Under the pieces are notes generated by a model that was not told where the DNA came from, made no database searches, and was given only the letters and a program-made list of their open reading frames with translations. Below, in pieces: positions 7,297 through 16,807 of a stretch of DNA of 64,000 nt (position 1 is its first letter; the number at the start of each line of letters is the position of its first letter). The translations under genes and the position numbers were made by a program. Source of the DNA: JANPLD01 sp964445765 (GTDB lineage Bacteria; Pseudomonadota; Alphaproteobacteria; Rickettsiales; UBA8987); assembly GCA_964445765.1 (NCBI GenBank), contig CAYULD010000002.1:1-64000 (forward strand). The letters run 5' to 3'.

Positions 7297-8151
7297 CTAA
7301 TTTTCAACCCTTCTTGATTTATGGGCGGGGTAAACCCCTAATAATTTTGTTCTTTTGGTAAAAAAGCCAAGCTCTTCTATTGCTCGTTGAACATTTTTCT
7401 CTCTTGGGCTTCCCTCAAAGCTAATAAAAAACTGTGCTTGTGAAGATTCAACCTCTGGAATATAGCTCTCTAGCTTAATAATATTAACATTATTAGTTGC
7501 AAAGCCACCTAATGCTTTGTAAAGGCCGGCTGGTATATTACGAGTTGTGAACATCATACTAGTGATGATATGCTTTTCTTTCTCAGGATCTGGGTCAATA
7601 GGCTCTTTTGAAAAAACTAGGAAAAGCGTTGTGTTATTTGCATCATCTTCAAAATGGGGTTTTATAACTTCAAGCCCATAAAGCTCCCCCGCTAAACTTG
7701 AGGCAAGTGCGGCTTTGGTTTTATCACCCTTCTCAGCAATTTCTTTCGCGGCAATTGCCGTATTAGAATGGCGGATTGCCTTAAACCCATATTTTGTAAT
7801 ATTCGCATTACATTGCATTAAAGCCTGCGGGTGAGAATAAACTTCTTTAATATCTTCAATTTTCGCACCTTTTACGCCTAATAATTGATGTTCAATTTTT
7901 TGAAAGAACTCCCCAACAATACTAAGTGCCGTTTTTGGAATAAGATTGTGGATTTCCGCCACTCTGCCAGCATAAGAATTACCAATTGGTATCATACAAT
8001 ATTTGGCTTTGCCTTCTTCAACGGCAATAAAAGCATCTTCAAAATTCTCACAAGGTAGGGTTTTCATATAGGGGTAAGCCAGCCTGCAAGCCAAATCTGA
8101 GTTGGCACCATACACACCCTGAAAGGCAATTACATTTTCCACTTTTTCCAT
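7297..8151 (-). CDS. pheA: Prephenate dehydratase
   Basis: Converts prephenate to phenylpyruvate in phenylalanine synthesis. The catalytic domain fills about 1-185, with FQGVYGANSDLA at the start and the TTLFLVF segment near 176. A C-terminal ACT domain follows, containing GLYKALGGFATNNVNIIKLESYIPE. The ESR allosteric motif of enterobacteria reads ESY here, as is usual in alphaproteobacterial PheA. The 284-aa length fits the stand-alone enzyme without chorismate mutase. fabD lies 28 bp upstream on the same strand. tyrA elsewhere in the window completes the branch to tyrosine. Confidence 0.95.
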   Translation of the reverse strand: MEKVENVIAFQGVYGANSDLACRLAYPYMKTLPCENFEDAFIAVEEGKAKYCMIPIGNSYAGRVAEIHNLIPKTALSIVGEFFQKIEHQLLGVKGAKIEDIKEVYSHPQALMQCNANITKYGFKAIRHSNTAIAAKEIAEKGDKTKAALASSLAGELYGLEVIKPHFEDDANNTTLFLVFSKEPIDPDPEKEKHIITSMMFTTRNIPAGLYKALGGFATNNVNIIKLESYIPEVESSQAQFFISFEGSPREKNVQRAIEELGFFTKRTKLLGVYPAHKSRRVEN

Positions 8152-8179
8152 AAAACTTGACTTTTCTTGTTACAACTTA

Positions 8180-9130
8180 TTACCCAACTTTTAGAAAATT
8201 TTCTAAATCTTGGATTTTTTCAATATTGAAGGTTTCAATTTCTTTTGCACCCCTCTTAATTAATCCGCTTAAAACTTTTCCTGCACCAATTTCTGTAGCT
8301 TTAGAGATTTGTAAATCTTTTGCCATATACTCTACTGATTCCCTCCAACGCACTCTGCCAGTAACTTGCTCAGTAAGTAAGTTTTTAATTTGGCTAACAT
8401 CAGAGGTTATATTTGCTGTAACATTTGCAACTAAAGGCACTATAGGTGCATTTATATTAGTTTCTGCAAGTGCTTGCCTCATAATTTCTTGAGCAGGCTT
8501 CATAAGGCTTGAGTGAAAAGGGGCGGAAACAGGAAGTTTTAAGAATCTTTTTACCCCCATTTCTTTAGCAATTTGCTCCGCTTTATCAATGCCAGCTTTT
8601 GAGCCACTTATAACCACTTGCCCATCAGAATTATCATTAGCAATTTCGCAAGGCTCATCAGAATTATTTGCTTGCTTAACTAGAGTTTCCACACCTGCAA
8701 AATCTAAACCAATTACTGCTGCCATCGCCCCTTTGCCCGCTGGAACTGCCAATTGCATTGATTTACCCCTTAATTTAAGAAGCTTCGCACAATCAGATAA
8801 ACTAAAAGAATTTGCAGCACAAAGAGCAGTATATTCACCCAGTGAATGGCCTGCTACATAATTACAAAGTTGGCTTAAGTTTTGGCCAGATTGTTTTAGT
8901 AACACCCTAAGAATTGCTATAGAAACCGCCATTAACGCGGGCTGAGTGTTTTCTGTTAAGGTTAAATCTTCCTGAGAGCCTTCAAATATTATAGCTGATA
9001 ATTTTTGATTAAGTGCGTTATCCACCTCTTGAAAAACTTCTTTCGCTTCAAGAAAATTTTCGTAAAAATCTTTACCCATTCCCACTATCTGAGAACCCTG
9101 CCCCGGAAAAACAAAAACCTTTTTGATCAT
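8180..9130 (-). CDS. fabD: Malonyl-CoA-ACP transacylase
   Basis: Moves malonyl groups from CoA to acyl carrier protein to start fatty-acid elongation. The N-terminal FVFPGQGSQIVGMG and the nucleophile elbow AGHSLGEYTAL with Ser96 are intact. The catalytic His is in VSAPFHSSLM near residue 205. The 316-aa length is normal. It is not next to fabG/acpP as in many bacteria but upstream of pheA. plsX in this window works in the same phospholipid pathway. Confidence 0.96.
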   Translation of the reverse strand: MIKKVFVFPGQGSQIVGMGKDFYENFLEAKEVFQEVDNALNQKLSAIIFEGSQEDLTLTENTQPALMAVSIAILRVLLKQSGQNLSQLCNYVAGHSLGEYTALCAANSFSLSDCAKLLKLRGKSMQLAVPAGKGAMAAVIGLDFAGVETLVKQANNSDEPCEIANDNSDGQVVISGSKAGIDKAEQIAKEMGVKRFLKLPVSAPFHSSLMKPAQEIMRQALAETNINAPIVPLVANVTANITSDVSQIKNLLTEQVTGRVRWRESVEYMAKDLQISKATEIGAGKVLSGLIKRGAKEIETFNIEKIQDLENFLKVG

Positions 9131-9221
9131 AAAATATTTATTTTTTTAATAATTATGGTTTATAAAGATTATTGAATATAATTCAAGCAAGCTATTAAAA
9201 ATATAAAATTTAAAATACCAA

Positions 9222-9917
9222 ATGACTGATAAAAAATCTAAAAAAACTTCATTAATAAAAGGTGGCAGAGCCGCTGAAAATGTTCGTTTACGAGATAAGA
9301 AAAAACTTAAAAAATCTTCTCAAGATTGGCTTGAGAGGCAGATTAATGATCCATTCGTTCAACAAGCTAAAAAAGATGGCTATCGCAGTCGTGCTGCCTA
9401 TAAATTAATAGAAATTGATGAGCAATTTAACATTCTAAATGGCAAAAAATCTATTGTTGATTTAGGCTGTGCACCGGGCAGTTGGTGTCAATATGCCTCC
9501 AGAAAACTTGGCAGTAAAGCTAAAATAATAGGCGTTGATCTAAAACAAGTTGAGGCAATCCCAAATTGCATACTTATCAAGGGTGATTTTACTGAAGATG
9601 AAATCTTAGCAAATTTACTTGAACAAACTAACGGCAAAGTTGATGTTGTGCTTAGTGATATGGCACCCAATTCAACTGGTCATTCAAGAACAGATCACCT
9701 TCAAATTATGTATCTGCTTGAGCTTGCAATTGATTTTGCGGTGAATAATCTAAAACAAGGCGGAAGTTTTGTTGCAAAAGTTTTGCAGGGTGGGGCTGAA
9801 AAAAATCTGCTTGATATTGCTAAGAAAAATTTTGAAAAAATTAAGCATTTTAAGCCAAAAGCAAGCCGTCAAGAATCAGCAGAAATGTATATAGTGGCAA
9901 CTGGTTTTAGAGGATAA
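9222..9917 (+). CDS. rlmE: 23S rRNA 2'-O-methyltransferase (RrmJ/FtsJ)
   Basis: SAM-dependent methyltransferase that modifies U2552 in the A-loop of 23S rRNA. It has the SAM motif IVDLGCAPGSWCQYAS near residues 79-94, the DVVLSDMAPNSTGH motif with the catalytic Asp, and a late Lys in FVAKVLQGG. A basic N-terminal tail of about 45 residues precedes the core. The length of 231 aa fits alphaproteobacterial members. The Y-family polymerase begins 12 bp downstream. Confidence 0.94.
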   Translation: MTDKKSKKTSLIKGGRAAENVRLRDKKKLKKSSQDWLERQINDPFVQQAKKDGYRSRAAYKLIEIDEQFNILNGKKSIVDLGCAPGSWCQYASRKLGSKAKIIGVDLKQVEAIPNCILIKGDFTEDEILANLLEQTNGKVDVVLSDMAPNSTGHSRTDHLQIMYLLELAIDFAVNNLKQGGSFVAKVLQGGAEKNLLDIAKKNFEKIKHFKPKASRQESAEMYIVATGFRG

Positions 9918-9928
9918 ATTTTTATTAA

Positions 9929-11188
9929 GTGATTGCAAATTCATCAAAATATTTGGTGCTGGATCTCAACAGCTTTTTTGCCTCCGTAGAGCAACAGCTT
10001 AACCCTAAATTAAGGGGCAAACCAGTTGCAATTTTACCTAGCCTAACGCCTTATACTTCAGTAATTGCAGCAAGCTATGAAGCAAAAAAATTTGGCATAA
10101 AAACTAATACTAAGGCAATAGATGCTAAAAAATTATGCAAAGATATAATTTTTATTCCAGCGAATCATAAAAATTATGTTGAATTTCATCACAAGATTAT
10201 TGAAGAAATTGATCACCATATTCTAATTCAAAATGTTCTTTCTATTGATGAAGTGGCCTGTGAATTACAAGGTGAAGAAAAAACCTTAGAAGGCTCAATG
10301 GCATTATCTAAGAAGATTAAAAAGGGCATTCAGCAAAATGTTGGTGAGGCAATAAAATGCTCAATTGGCGTTGCCCCTAATAAATTTTTAGCAAAAATTG
10401 CCAGCGATATGCAAAAGCCAGATGGCTTTACTTATCTTGATTTTAACAATTTAGAAGAAAGATTATTAAGCCTCAATTTAAGGAATATTCCGGGAATTGG
10501 AAAAAATATGGAATTTCGCTTAAAAAATGATGGGATTTTTACAATGCAAGATTTACTTTCTCTTGAACCAAAACATATGAGGAAAATCTGGCATTCCGTT
10601 CAAGGTGAAAGATTATGGTATTTATTGCGTGGTTACAATTTGCCTGATGTTGAAACTAAAAAAAGCACAATTGGTCATAGCCATGTGCTTGCCCCAGAAT
10701 TTAGAGAGAAGACAAGGGCAAAAATTGTTGCTCATCGCCTTACGCTTAAAGCAGTTAGCAGGCTTAGAAGAATTGGCTATTACGCAAGCATTATGTTTTT
10801 AAGTATTAGAACTGATAAAGATAAAAAATTAAAAACTTATAGAGAATTTTTTAGAGCCTCAGATAATTTTACTTTTCTTAAAAAATTGGAAGATATGTGG
10901 CAAGAATTGATAAGTAAAACCAATAAAAATGATAAAATTAAAAAAATTTCTATTTCATTATTTGGTTTAATTGAAGAAGATAAAATTTATTCAGATTTAT
11001 TTGATGAAGCTAATGATATGAAATTAGTAAAAAAGCAGGAAAAGGCATCAAAAGCAATGGATAAACTAAACGCTAAATTTGGCAGGGACACCATTGTAAT
11101 TGGCTTTACACCCAATATTTCAAGCCAATTTTCAGGCACAAAAATTGCCTTCAATCGCATACCAGAATTTGAAGAATTTTATGAGTGA
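9929..11188 (+). CDS. Y-family DNA polymerase (DinB-like)
   Basis: Translesion DNA polymerase. The first catalytic motif VLDLNSFFASVEQ (with the steric-gate Phe) is near residue 10, and SIDEVACEL supplies the two catalytic acidic residues near 106. The helix-hairpin-helix LRNIPGIGKNMEF and a little-finger domain follow. Translation most likely starts at GTG 9929, since the LVLDLNSFF strand begins ten residues later. The 419-aa length and the C-terminus, ending GTKIAFNRIPEF without a clamp-binding motif that I recognise, resemble an alphaproteobacterial DinB/ImpB subgroup. I therefore leave the symbol empty. It ends 4 bp before the convergent murB stop. Confidence 0.9.
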   Translation: MIANSSKYLVLDLNSFFASVEQQLNPKLRGKPVAILPSLTPYTSVIAASYEAKKFGIKTNTKAIDAKKLCKDIIFIPANHKNYVEFHHKIIEEIDHHILIQNVLSIDEVACELQGEEKTLEGSMALSKKIKKGIQQNVGEAIKCSIGVAPNKFLAKIASDMQKPDGFTYLDFNNLEERLLSLNLRNIPGIGKNMEFRLKNDGIFTMQDLLSLEPKHMRKIWHSVQGERLWYLLRGYNLPDVETKKSTIGHSHVLAPEFREKTRAKIVAHRLTLKAVSRLRRIGYYASIMFLSIRTDKDKKLKTYREFFRASDNFTFLKKLEDMWQELISKTNKNDKIKKISISLFGLIEEDKIYSDLFDEANDMKLVKKQEKASKAMDKLNAKFGRDTIVIGFTPNISSQFSGTKIAFNRIPEFEEFYE

Positions 11189-11192
11189 ACCA

Positions 11193-12101
11193 TCAGATAA
11201 TTTTAATTTCCCATTCTAGCATAATGCCTGAATTTTCATAAACTCTTTTACGAACTTCCTCACCTAAATTAATTATATCGTTTGCGGTTGCGTTTCCCTC
11301 ATTAATCAGAAAATTACAATGTTTTTCAGAAACAACCGCACCGCCAATTTTTAAGCCCCTACAGCCGGCTTCATCAATTAATTGCCAAGCCTTTTTTTCT
11401 GAATTAGAAGGGTTTTTGAATGTGCTACCGCCTGTTTTAGCTCTCACAGGTTGGGTTGCTTCCCTTGATGATGAAATAAAATTCATCTTCTCTAAAATTT
11501 TTTCTTTGCTAGATTTTTCACCCTGTAAAATTGCCGAGCAGTAAATTAATTTCTTAGATAAATTTTTCTCAATTAAACTGCCACGATACTTAAAATTAAA
11601 ATCTTCATTTTTTAATTTTAAGATATTACCATCTTCATCAATTGCGGTTGCTTCAATTAGAATATCTTTAATTTCCCTGCCATAAGCACCGGCATTCATT
11701 GCAATAGCACCGCCTAAACTGCCCGGAACGCCAATTAAAAATTCAAGATTAGAAATTTCATTTTCAGCAGAAAATCTTGCAATATTAGCATCTAAAGCGC
11801 CGCAACCAGCAGAAATTTTATCATCAGAAATTTTTTCAATATTAGCAAATTCTCTGCCCAGCCTAATTATAACGCCGTTAAAACCTTCATCTTTTATAAT
11901 TACATTTGAAAAAACCCCAAAGCAAATTACTGGCAGCTCTTTTGGCTTATTTTTTAGAAAAAAACTTAAATCAGAAATATCTTTTGGCTTGAATAAAATT
12001 TTAGCATTTCCACCAACGCCAAACCAAGTAACTTTTGCAAGCGGATAATCAAAGCGATATTCACCCTTAATTTTTGGCAGATTATCTAAACTATATTGCA
12101 T
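11193..12101 (-). CDS. murB: UDP-N-acetylenolpyruvoylglucosamine reductase
   Basis: FAD-dependent reduction of UDP-GlcNAc-enolpyruvate to UDP-MurNAc for peptidoglycan. The FAD domain contains TWFGVGGNAKILFKP and the loop GVPGSLGGAIAMNAGAYG. The FKYRGS segment and the catalytic serine in GGSTFKNPSN are present. The 302-aa length is that of the short type II MurB. It overlaps nothing; the PilT-like gene ends 4 bp upstream on the same strand, suggesting joint transcription. It shows the cell makes a wall. Confidence 0.95.
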   Translation of the reverse strand: MQYSLDNLPKIKGEYRFDYPLAKVTWFGVGGNAKILFKPKDISDLSFFLKNKPKELPVICFGVFSNVIIKDEGFNGVIIRLGREFANIEKISDDKISAGCGALDANIARFSAENEISNLEFLIGVPGSLGGAIAMNAGAYGREIKDILIEATAIDEDGNILKLKNEDFNFKYRGSLIEKNLSKKLIYCSAILQGEKSSKEKILEKMNFISSSREATQPVRAKTGGSTFKNPSNSEKKAWQLIDEAGCRGLKIGGAVVSEKHCNFLINEGNATANDIINLGEEVRKRVYENSGIMLEWEIKII

Positions 12102-12104
12102 TGC

Positions 12105-13259
12105 CTAAAAATCAGATTTATTGTTTTTGCCATATAAAACTTCTTCATCAACGGTGGTTTGTGCCAAGCCTTTAAGCGATGAAGATAAATTGCTTTCAGA
12201 AAATTGTGATAATTTTAACCTTAAATTATTCGGGTTATCAGCTTCTTTAAGGGCAGTTTCACGAGTGATAATTTTTTCTTTATAAAGCCTAAATAAGCAC
12301 TCATCAAAGCTCATCATTCCATTGCTTAGGTTTTTATTAATTACCTCTTTAATCTCGTGGAATTTACCCTCCCTGATAAGCTCAGTAATTAAACCTTCAT
12401 TTTTAAGTATCTCATAGCATAAAACTAACTGCCCAGAGAGATTTTTAACCAATCTTTGACCACATAAAGCAACTAAATTATGGGCAAGAGAGATAAGAAT
12501 TTGTGAGTGAATTTCTTCAGGAAATAAACTCAACATTCTTTCAAAAGTTTGATTTGTATTGCTTGCGTGGATTGTTGCAACCACTAAATGCCCAGTTTCA
12601 CTGAACATTATTGCATTTTCCATTGAGTCCCTATCTCTAATTTCACCAATAAAAATTACATCAGGTGCTTGCCTAAAAGCGTTTTTTAGAGCTATTCCAT
12701 AAGAGTAAGTATCAATGCCAATTTCCCTTTGAGTAAAAATACAATTTTTATGCTTAAAAACATATTCTATTGGATCTTCAATAGTAACAATATGCCCACT
12801 CCCTTTATTATTCCTATGTTCTAGGCTGGCTGCAACTGAAGTTGATTTACCACTGCCTGTTGCACCAGCAATTAAAAACAAGCCCCTTTTAGCCATTATA
12901 AAATCTTTATAATTTTCAGGTAAGCCCAAATCCTTAAAAGAGGGGATTTTTGATTTTATATGCCTAACAACTAAACCAATATTTTTTTGCTGATAAAAAA
13001 CATTAATTCTAAATCTTTCTTCTGCAATTGAATATGCAACATTGAGTTCAAGCGTTGAAAGAAATTCTTGTAATTGATCTTCGCTTAAAAATTCCCTAAT
13101 TAATTTTTCTATTTCTTTTGATTCAAAGGGCTTATCTTTACTTCTCACTAAATTAGATTGCACCCTGTAAGTTGCAGGTAAATCTGAGGTGATATATAAA
13201 TCTGATGCCTCTATAGACATCATTTCTTGCAAGTAATAATTTATCTTTTTTTCTGACAT
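12105..13259 (-). CDS. PilT/PilU-type twitching ATPase (paralogue 2)
   Basis: Hexameric secretion ATPase of the type IV pilus retraction group. It has an N-terminal PAS-like domain (about 1-100), Walker A GATGSGKST, an Asp box VTIEDPIEYVF, Walker B DVIFIGEIRD and a His box VVATIHA. The C-terminus is long (384 aa total), as in PilU. It lies 13 bp after the other PilT-like gene, so the pair forms an operon. No other pilus genes are in the window. It probably provides accessory retraction force, but this is inference from family. Confidence 0.88.
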   Translation of the reverse strand: MSEKKINYYLQEMMSIEASDLYITSDLPATYRVQSNLVRSKDKPFESKEIEKLIREFLSEDQLQEFLSTLELNVAYSIAEERFRINVFYQQKNIGLVVRHIKSKIPSFKDLGLPENYKDFIMAKRGLFLIAGATGSGKSTSVAASLEHRNNKGSGHIVTIEDPIEYVFKHKNCIFTQREIGIDTYSYGIALKNAFRQAPDVIFIGEIRDRDSMENAIMFSETGHLVVATIHASNTNQTFERMLSLFPEEIHSQILISLAHNLVALCGQRLVKNLSGQLVLCYEILKNEGLITELIREGKFHEIKEVINKNLSNGMMSFDECLFRLYKEKIITRETALKEADNPNNLRLKLSQFSESNLSSSLKGLAQTTVDEEVLYGKNNKSDF

Positions 13260-13271
13260 AATTTTATAAAA

Positions 13272-14462
13272 TTAAAAATCTGAGCTTGAATTTTTATCAC
13301 CTATTTTTGGCGATACATCATCAGAATTAATTGCATTATTTTCAAAAACTGATTTTGCAATTCCTTGAGATAATTTGGGGTTTTTTTCAAGTTTATTAGC
13401 ATCTTTTGCAATATCATCAAATTCACTGGATTCTTGCAGGGAATTAAGCACTGATTTTGCCGTTTCTAAAGAAATTTTATTATCTTTAAGAAGGTTTTCA
13501 ACATAATCTTTCATTGTAATCATTCCAAATTTTGAACCAACTTGCATCATAGAATTAATTTGTGGAATGCGGTTTTCCCTGATTAAATTTCTAACAGCTG
13601 GGGTGCCAAGTAATATTTCTAGGCCTGCTACCCTGCCTTTTTCATCTTTAGTTTTCATTAATGTTTGTGCAATCACGCCTTGAATTGAAGATGATAACAT
13701 TGAGCGAATAAGCTCTTTATCAGAAGCTGGGAAGACATCAATAATCCTATCAATAGTTTTTGCGGCTGAAGTTGTGTGTAATGTGCCAAAAACCAAGTGG
13801 CCTGTTTCTGCGGCGGTTAGCGCTAGTGAGATTGTTTCCATATCTCGCATCTCACCCACTAAGATAATATCAGGATCTTCACGAAGTGCACTTTTCAAAG
13901 CCCTTCCGAATGATTTAGTATTATTATGAAGCTCCCTTTGGTTTATAAGAGATTTTTCTGGCTTGTAGATAAACTCAATTGGATCTTCAATGGTTAAAAT
14001 ATGTTTTTTATGTTTTAAGTTAATTTCATTTATAATTGCTGCCAAAGTTGTTGATTTACCGGAACCCGTAGGGCCAGTAACAAGAATTAAACCTTTATGC
14101 AAATCACATAATTTATAGAAAATTTTTGGCATATTTAACTGCTCAAGCGATAGAACTTTTGTAGGGATAGTTCTAAAAACCATTGCAGGGCCTTTATGAG
14201 TTGTAAAAGCATTAACGCGAAACCTCATCTCAGGGCCATATTGAAGGGCGAAATCTAATTCTAATTCTTTTTCAAAAACCGCTCTTTGAGAATCAGTAAT
14301 GACAGAATAAAGCATTGATTTTATATCATCAGAACTGAGGATTTTAGTCAAAAATGGCTCTATATCACCATTTACACGAATACAGGGAACATAATCAGGT
14401 GTTAGATGTAAATCAGAAGCGTTTTGGCGTTTTGCATAATTTAATAAATCTATAATTTCCAT
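13272..14462 (-). CDS. pilT: PilT-type pilus retraction ATPase (paralogue 1)
   Basis: Retraction motor of type IV pili, pulling pilin back into the membrane for twitching or DNA uptake. It begins MEIIDLLNYAKRQNASDLHL, the canonical PilT start. Walker A GPTGSGKSTT is near 131-140, the Asp box is LTIEDPIEFIY, Walker B is DIILVGEMRD, and the His box is LVFGTLHT. A Ser/Asp-rich tail beyond the usual 345 aa brings it to 396 aa. The upstream TPR protein is 19 bp away. Confidence 0.9.
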   Translation of the reverse strand: MEIIDLLNYAKRQNASDLHLTPDYVPCIRVNGDIEPFLTKILSSDDIKSMLYSVITDSQRAVFEKELELDFALQYGPEMRFRVNAFTTHKGPAMVFRTIPTKVLSLEQLNMPKIFYKLCDLHKGLILVTGPTGSGKSTTLAAIINEINLKHKKHILTIEDPIEFIYKPEKSLINQRELHNNTKSFGRALKSALREDPDIILVGEMRDMETISLALTAAETGHLVFGTLHTTSAAKTIDRIIDVFPASDKELIRSMLSSSIQGVIAQTLMKTKDEKGRVAGLEILLGTPAVRNLIRENRIPQINSMMQVGSKFGMITMKDYVENLLKDNKISLETAKSVLNSLQESSEFDDIAKDANKLEKNPKLSQGIAKSVFENNAINSDDVSPKIGDKNSSSDF

Positions 14463-14481
14463 AAACTAATATTAGTTAGAA

Positions 14482-16197
14482 TTAATTTTTTATAGATAAC
14501 AATGAAAAATATCTCTCCCTAATTGTAAGAGGGTCTTCAGGGAGGATTTTACCTTTTGCTGCCTCATCTAGTAAGTTTTGATAATATTTCACAGCTAAAT
14601 CACTAGCACCATATTTTTCTAACAAAACTGCTAAATTATATTTATAATCTATGTTTTCTGGCTCAACCGCAACGGCCTGAAAATAATATTCAATTGCTTT
14701 TTTAAGATTATTTTTTTTGTAATGTAAATTTGCAATATGTGCTGCAATGCCTGCAATTTCTTTATTATCTTGCCATAATTTTTCTAATTTTGGAATTGCC
14801 TCATCACCATATTCTTCAGATAATAAAATTACATAATTATTTATGGCATCATTATTATTAACATCTTCAGAGATAATTTTTCTATAAATTTCTTTTGCGT
14901 TTGAATATTGCTTTGCCTTGTGATACGCAGTTGCCAAGCCAAATAGAGCGTTTTTATCTCTCGGCTGAATTTCAATAATTTTTTTATAATAGGTAACTGC
15001 AACTTCATACATACCCATTGAAAGTGCATCAAAAGCATCTTTTCTAAAAGATATAATTTCTTCGTTGGTTTGCTTTTTAACCTCAACTGCTAAAGTTTTT
15101 TCTTGATCATAAAATTCAGGTTTTGAAAAAATTTGTGGGGGTTTTTTAGGTTTCTTTTCTTCTGGCTTAATTTGCAAAGTATCTTCCGCTGGCGGAATAT
15201 TTGCAATTCTATTGCCATAAACCATTTTTTGATTTTCTTGATTTTTTTCTTTGTATGGTTCAACTTCATCATAAAATGGATCATTAAAATCACCTTTTTT
15301 AATTCTAATATTTTTTGAAGTAATTACTGGGCGGGTTTCATTAGATAATTTTATAAGCTCATTTAGTGCTTCAATATCATCTCTTGGGGGTAGTTTAACA
15401 ACTTGGCTATTGTTAATTGGATTCATTAAATTTGTTTTATAAACTTTATCAGCAACCACAAGATTGGCAGTTTTCTGCATAGATTTTGGAAGTGCATTAA
15501 AAATTGGCATTTCTGGTTTTGCAATGTTTTCTGGGCTATTTGCACCATCATCAATTTCTACGATTTTAATTTCTTGAACGGCCTCTTCTTCATTAATTGG
15601 CTTTATAGGTTCTGCAATTACTTCTTTTACCTCTTCTATTTCTTTAGCAGGCTTTTCTTGAGATGTTTTTATTTCAACCTCTTTAACCGGCTCTTCATTT
15701 TTGATTTCAGGTGCGGTGTTTTCTGAGTTTTTATTTTCGTTTTCATCTTCTGGGCTAGCAGAAACGCTAATGGTTATTTCTTCAGTATTTCCATTGTTAT
15801 TTGAGGTTTGGGCTATAACTGGGGCAGTATATTCAGGCTTTGATAAGATTTGCAAATCCGCACTATAATTATTTTTAGGCTTAGGGGCTGAAATTTCTGA
15901 GTAACTTGGCTCATTAATAATTGGCTGTTCTTCTGCGGGCGGATTTTCAATCGGTAAGTTATTTTCAACTTCTTTTGCAACAGCTAATGGTTTAGCCTCT
16001 TCAGGCTTATTTGCATTTTCGTGGAAAACATCACCTACCGCATCTTTTAGAACATCAGCACTAATATTATTAACAATTTCTGGCTTATCTTCAGGCTTTG
16101 GCTCATCTAACGAAGGCAGGCCAAGAGGTTCTGCGTTAGAATTAACGCTATTAAATAATAAAAAACTCAAAAATATGTAAGAAAAAAAGCGTTTCAA
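14482..16197 (-). CDS. Secreted TPR-repeat protein
   Basis: 571 aa with an N-terminal signal sequence (FFSYIFLSFLLFNSVNSNAEP), a long acidic Pro/Glu-rich low-complexity region (about 25-350), and three or more tetratricopeptide repeats near 385-540 (AVTYYKKIIEIQPRDKNALFGLATAYH and following; only short parts shown). It is likely periplasmic. TPR proteins such as PilF/PilW assist pilus secretin assembly. Placement directly upstream of two PilT-like ATPases makes a pilus role plausible but unproven. Confidence 0.75.
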   Translation of the reverse strand: MKRFFSYIFLSFLLFNSVNSNAEPLGLPSLDEPKPEDKPEIVNNISADVLKDAVGDVFHENANKPEEAKPLAVAKEVENNLPIENPPAEEQPIINEPSYSEISAPKPKNNYSADLQILSKPEYTAPVIAQTSNNNGNTEEITISVSASPEDENENKNSENTAPEIKNEEPVKEVEIKTSQEKPAKEIEEVKEVIAEPIKPINEEEAVQEIKIVEIDDGANSPENIAKPEMPIFNALPKSMQKTANLVVADKVYKTNLMNPINNSQVVKLPPRDDIEALNELIKLSNETRPVITSKNIRIKKGDFNDPFYDEVEPYKEKNQENQKMVYGNRIANIPPAEDTLQIKPEEKKPKKPPQIFSKPEFYDQEKTLAVEVKKQTNEEIISFRKDAFDALSMGMYEVAVTYYKKIIEIQPRDKNALFGLATAYHKAKQYSNAKEIYRKIISEDVNNNDAINNYVILLSEEYGDEAIPKLEKLWQDNKEIAGIAAHIANLHYKKNNLKKAIEYYFQAVAVEPENIDYKYNLAVLLEKYGASDLAVKYYQNLLDEAAKGKILPEDPLTIRERYFSLLSIKN

Positions 16198-16288
16198 TTA
16201 AATTAAATTCAGTTTATAAAATTCTTTTTAGCACTTGCATCAACACACATCAATTGAATTTTTATCTTGATAGCAATTCTTCATAACT

Positions 16289-16807
16289 ATGGATAATTTT
16301 GTTATATTAGCGCTTGGCTCTAACTTATTTGATAGGGAAGAAAACATCAAAAACGCCTGCAAAAAAATCTCAGGATTTGTTGATATATCTGATGTTTCAA
16401 GCCTATATGAATCTGAGGCATTTATTCCTAAAAATTCCCCAGCAGATTGGAATAAACCATTTTATAATTGCATAATTACTGCAAAAACTCCCTTAAAGCC
16501 TCTAGAGCTTCTAGAAAGAACACAGGAAGTTGAAAAAATTATCAACACAAATAAAAGAAATAAAGGCACTTCAGAGCCTAGAATGCTTGATATTGATATA
16601 ATCGCTTATAACCAAGAAATTATAAATGATATAAATTTGCAAATTCCGCACCCTAGAATGTGTGAAAGAAGCTTTGTAATTTATCCGCTTGCTGAAATAC
16701 TCCCAAATTGGCTATATTATGCCAAAGATAAATATTATAATAAAAAGGTTAGTGAAATTGTAAAAGAGCTTCCAGCAATAAAAAAACTTCATAAAATTAA
16801 ATGGTAA
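16289..16807 (+). CDS. folK: 2-amino-4-hydroxy-6-hydroxymethyldihydropteridine pyrophosphokinase
   Basis: Transfers pyrophosphate from ATP to the pterin precursor of folate. It has ALGSNLFDREENI near the start and the signature RNKGTSEPRMLDIDIIAYN near 90-110 with the metal-binding DIDII. The length is 172 aa. Its stop overlaps the ispDF start by 7 bp. folP and folC elsewhere in the window act later in the same pathway. Confidence 0.95.
   Translation: MDNFVILALGSNLFDREENIKNACKKISGFVDISDVSSLYESEAFIPKNSPADWNKPFYNCIITAKTPLKPLELLERTQEVEKIINTNKRNKGTSEPRMLDIDIIAYNQEIINDINLQIPHPRMCERSFVIYPLAEILPNWLYYAKDKYYNKKVSEIVKELPAIKKLHKIKW

Noticed and set aside
7297..8151. PheA ESR motif lost (ESY), so regulation broken
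   Set aside because: ESY is usual in alphaproteobacterial PheA, so it is a lineage trait, not a defect.
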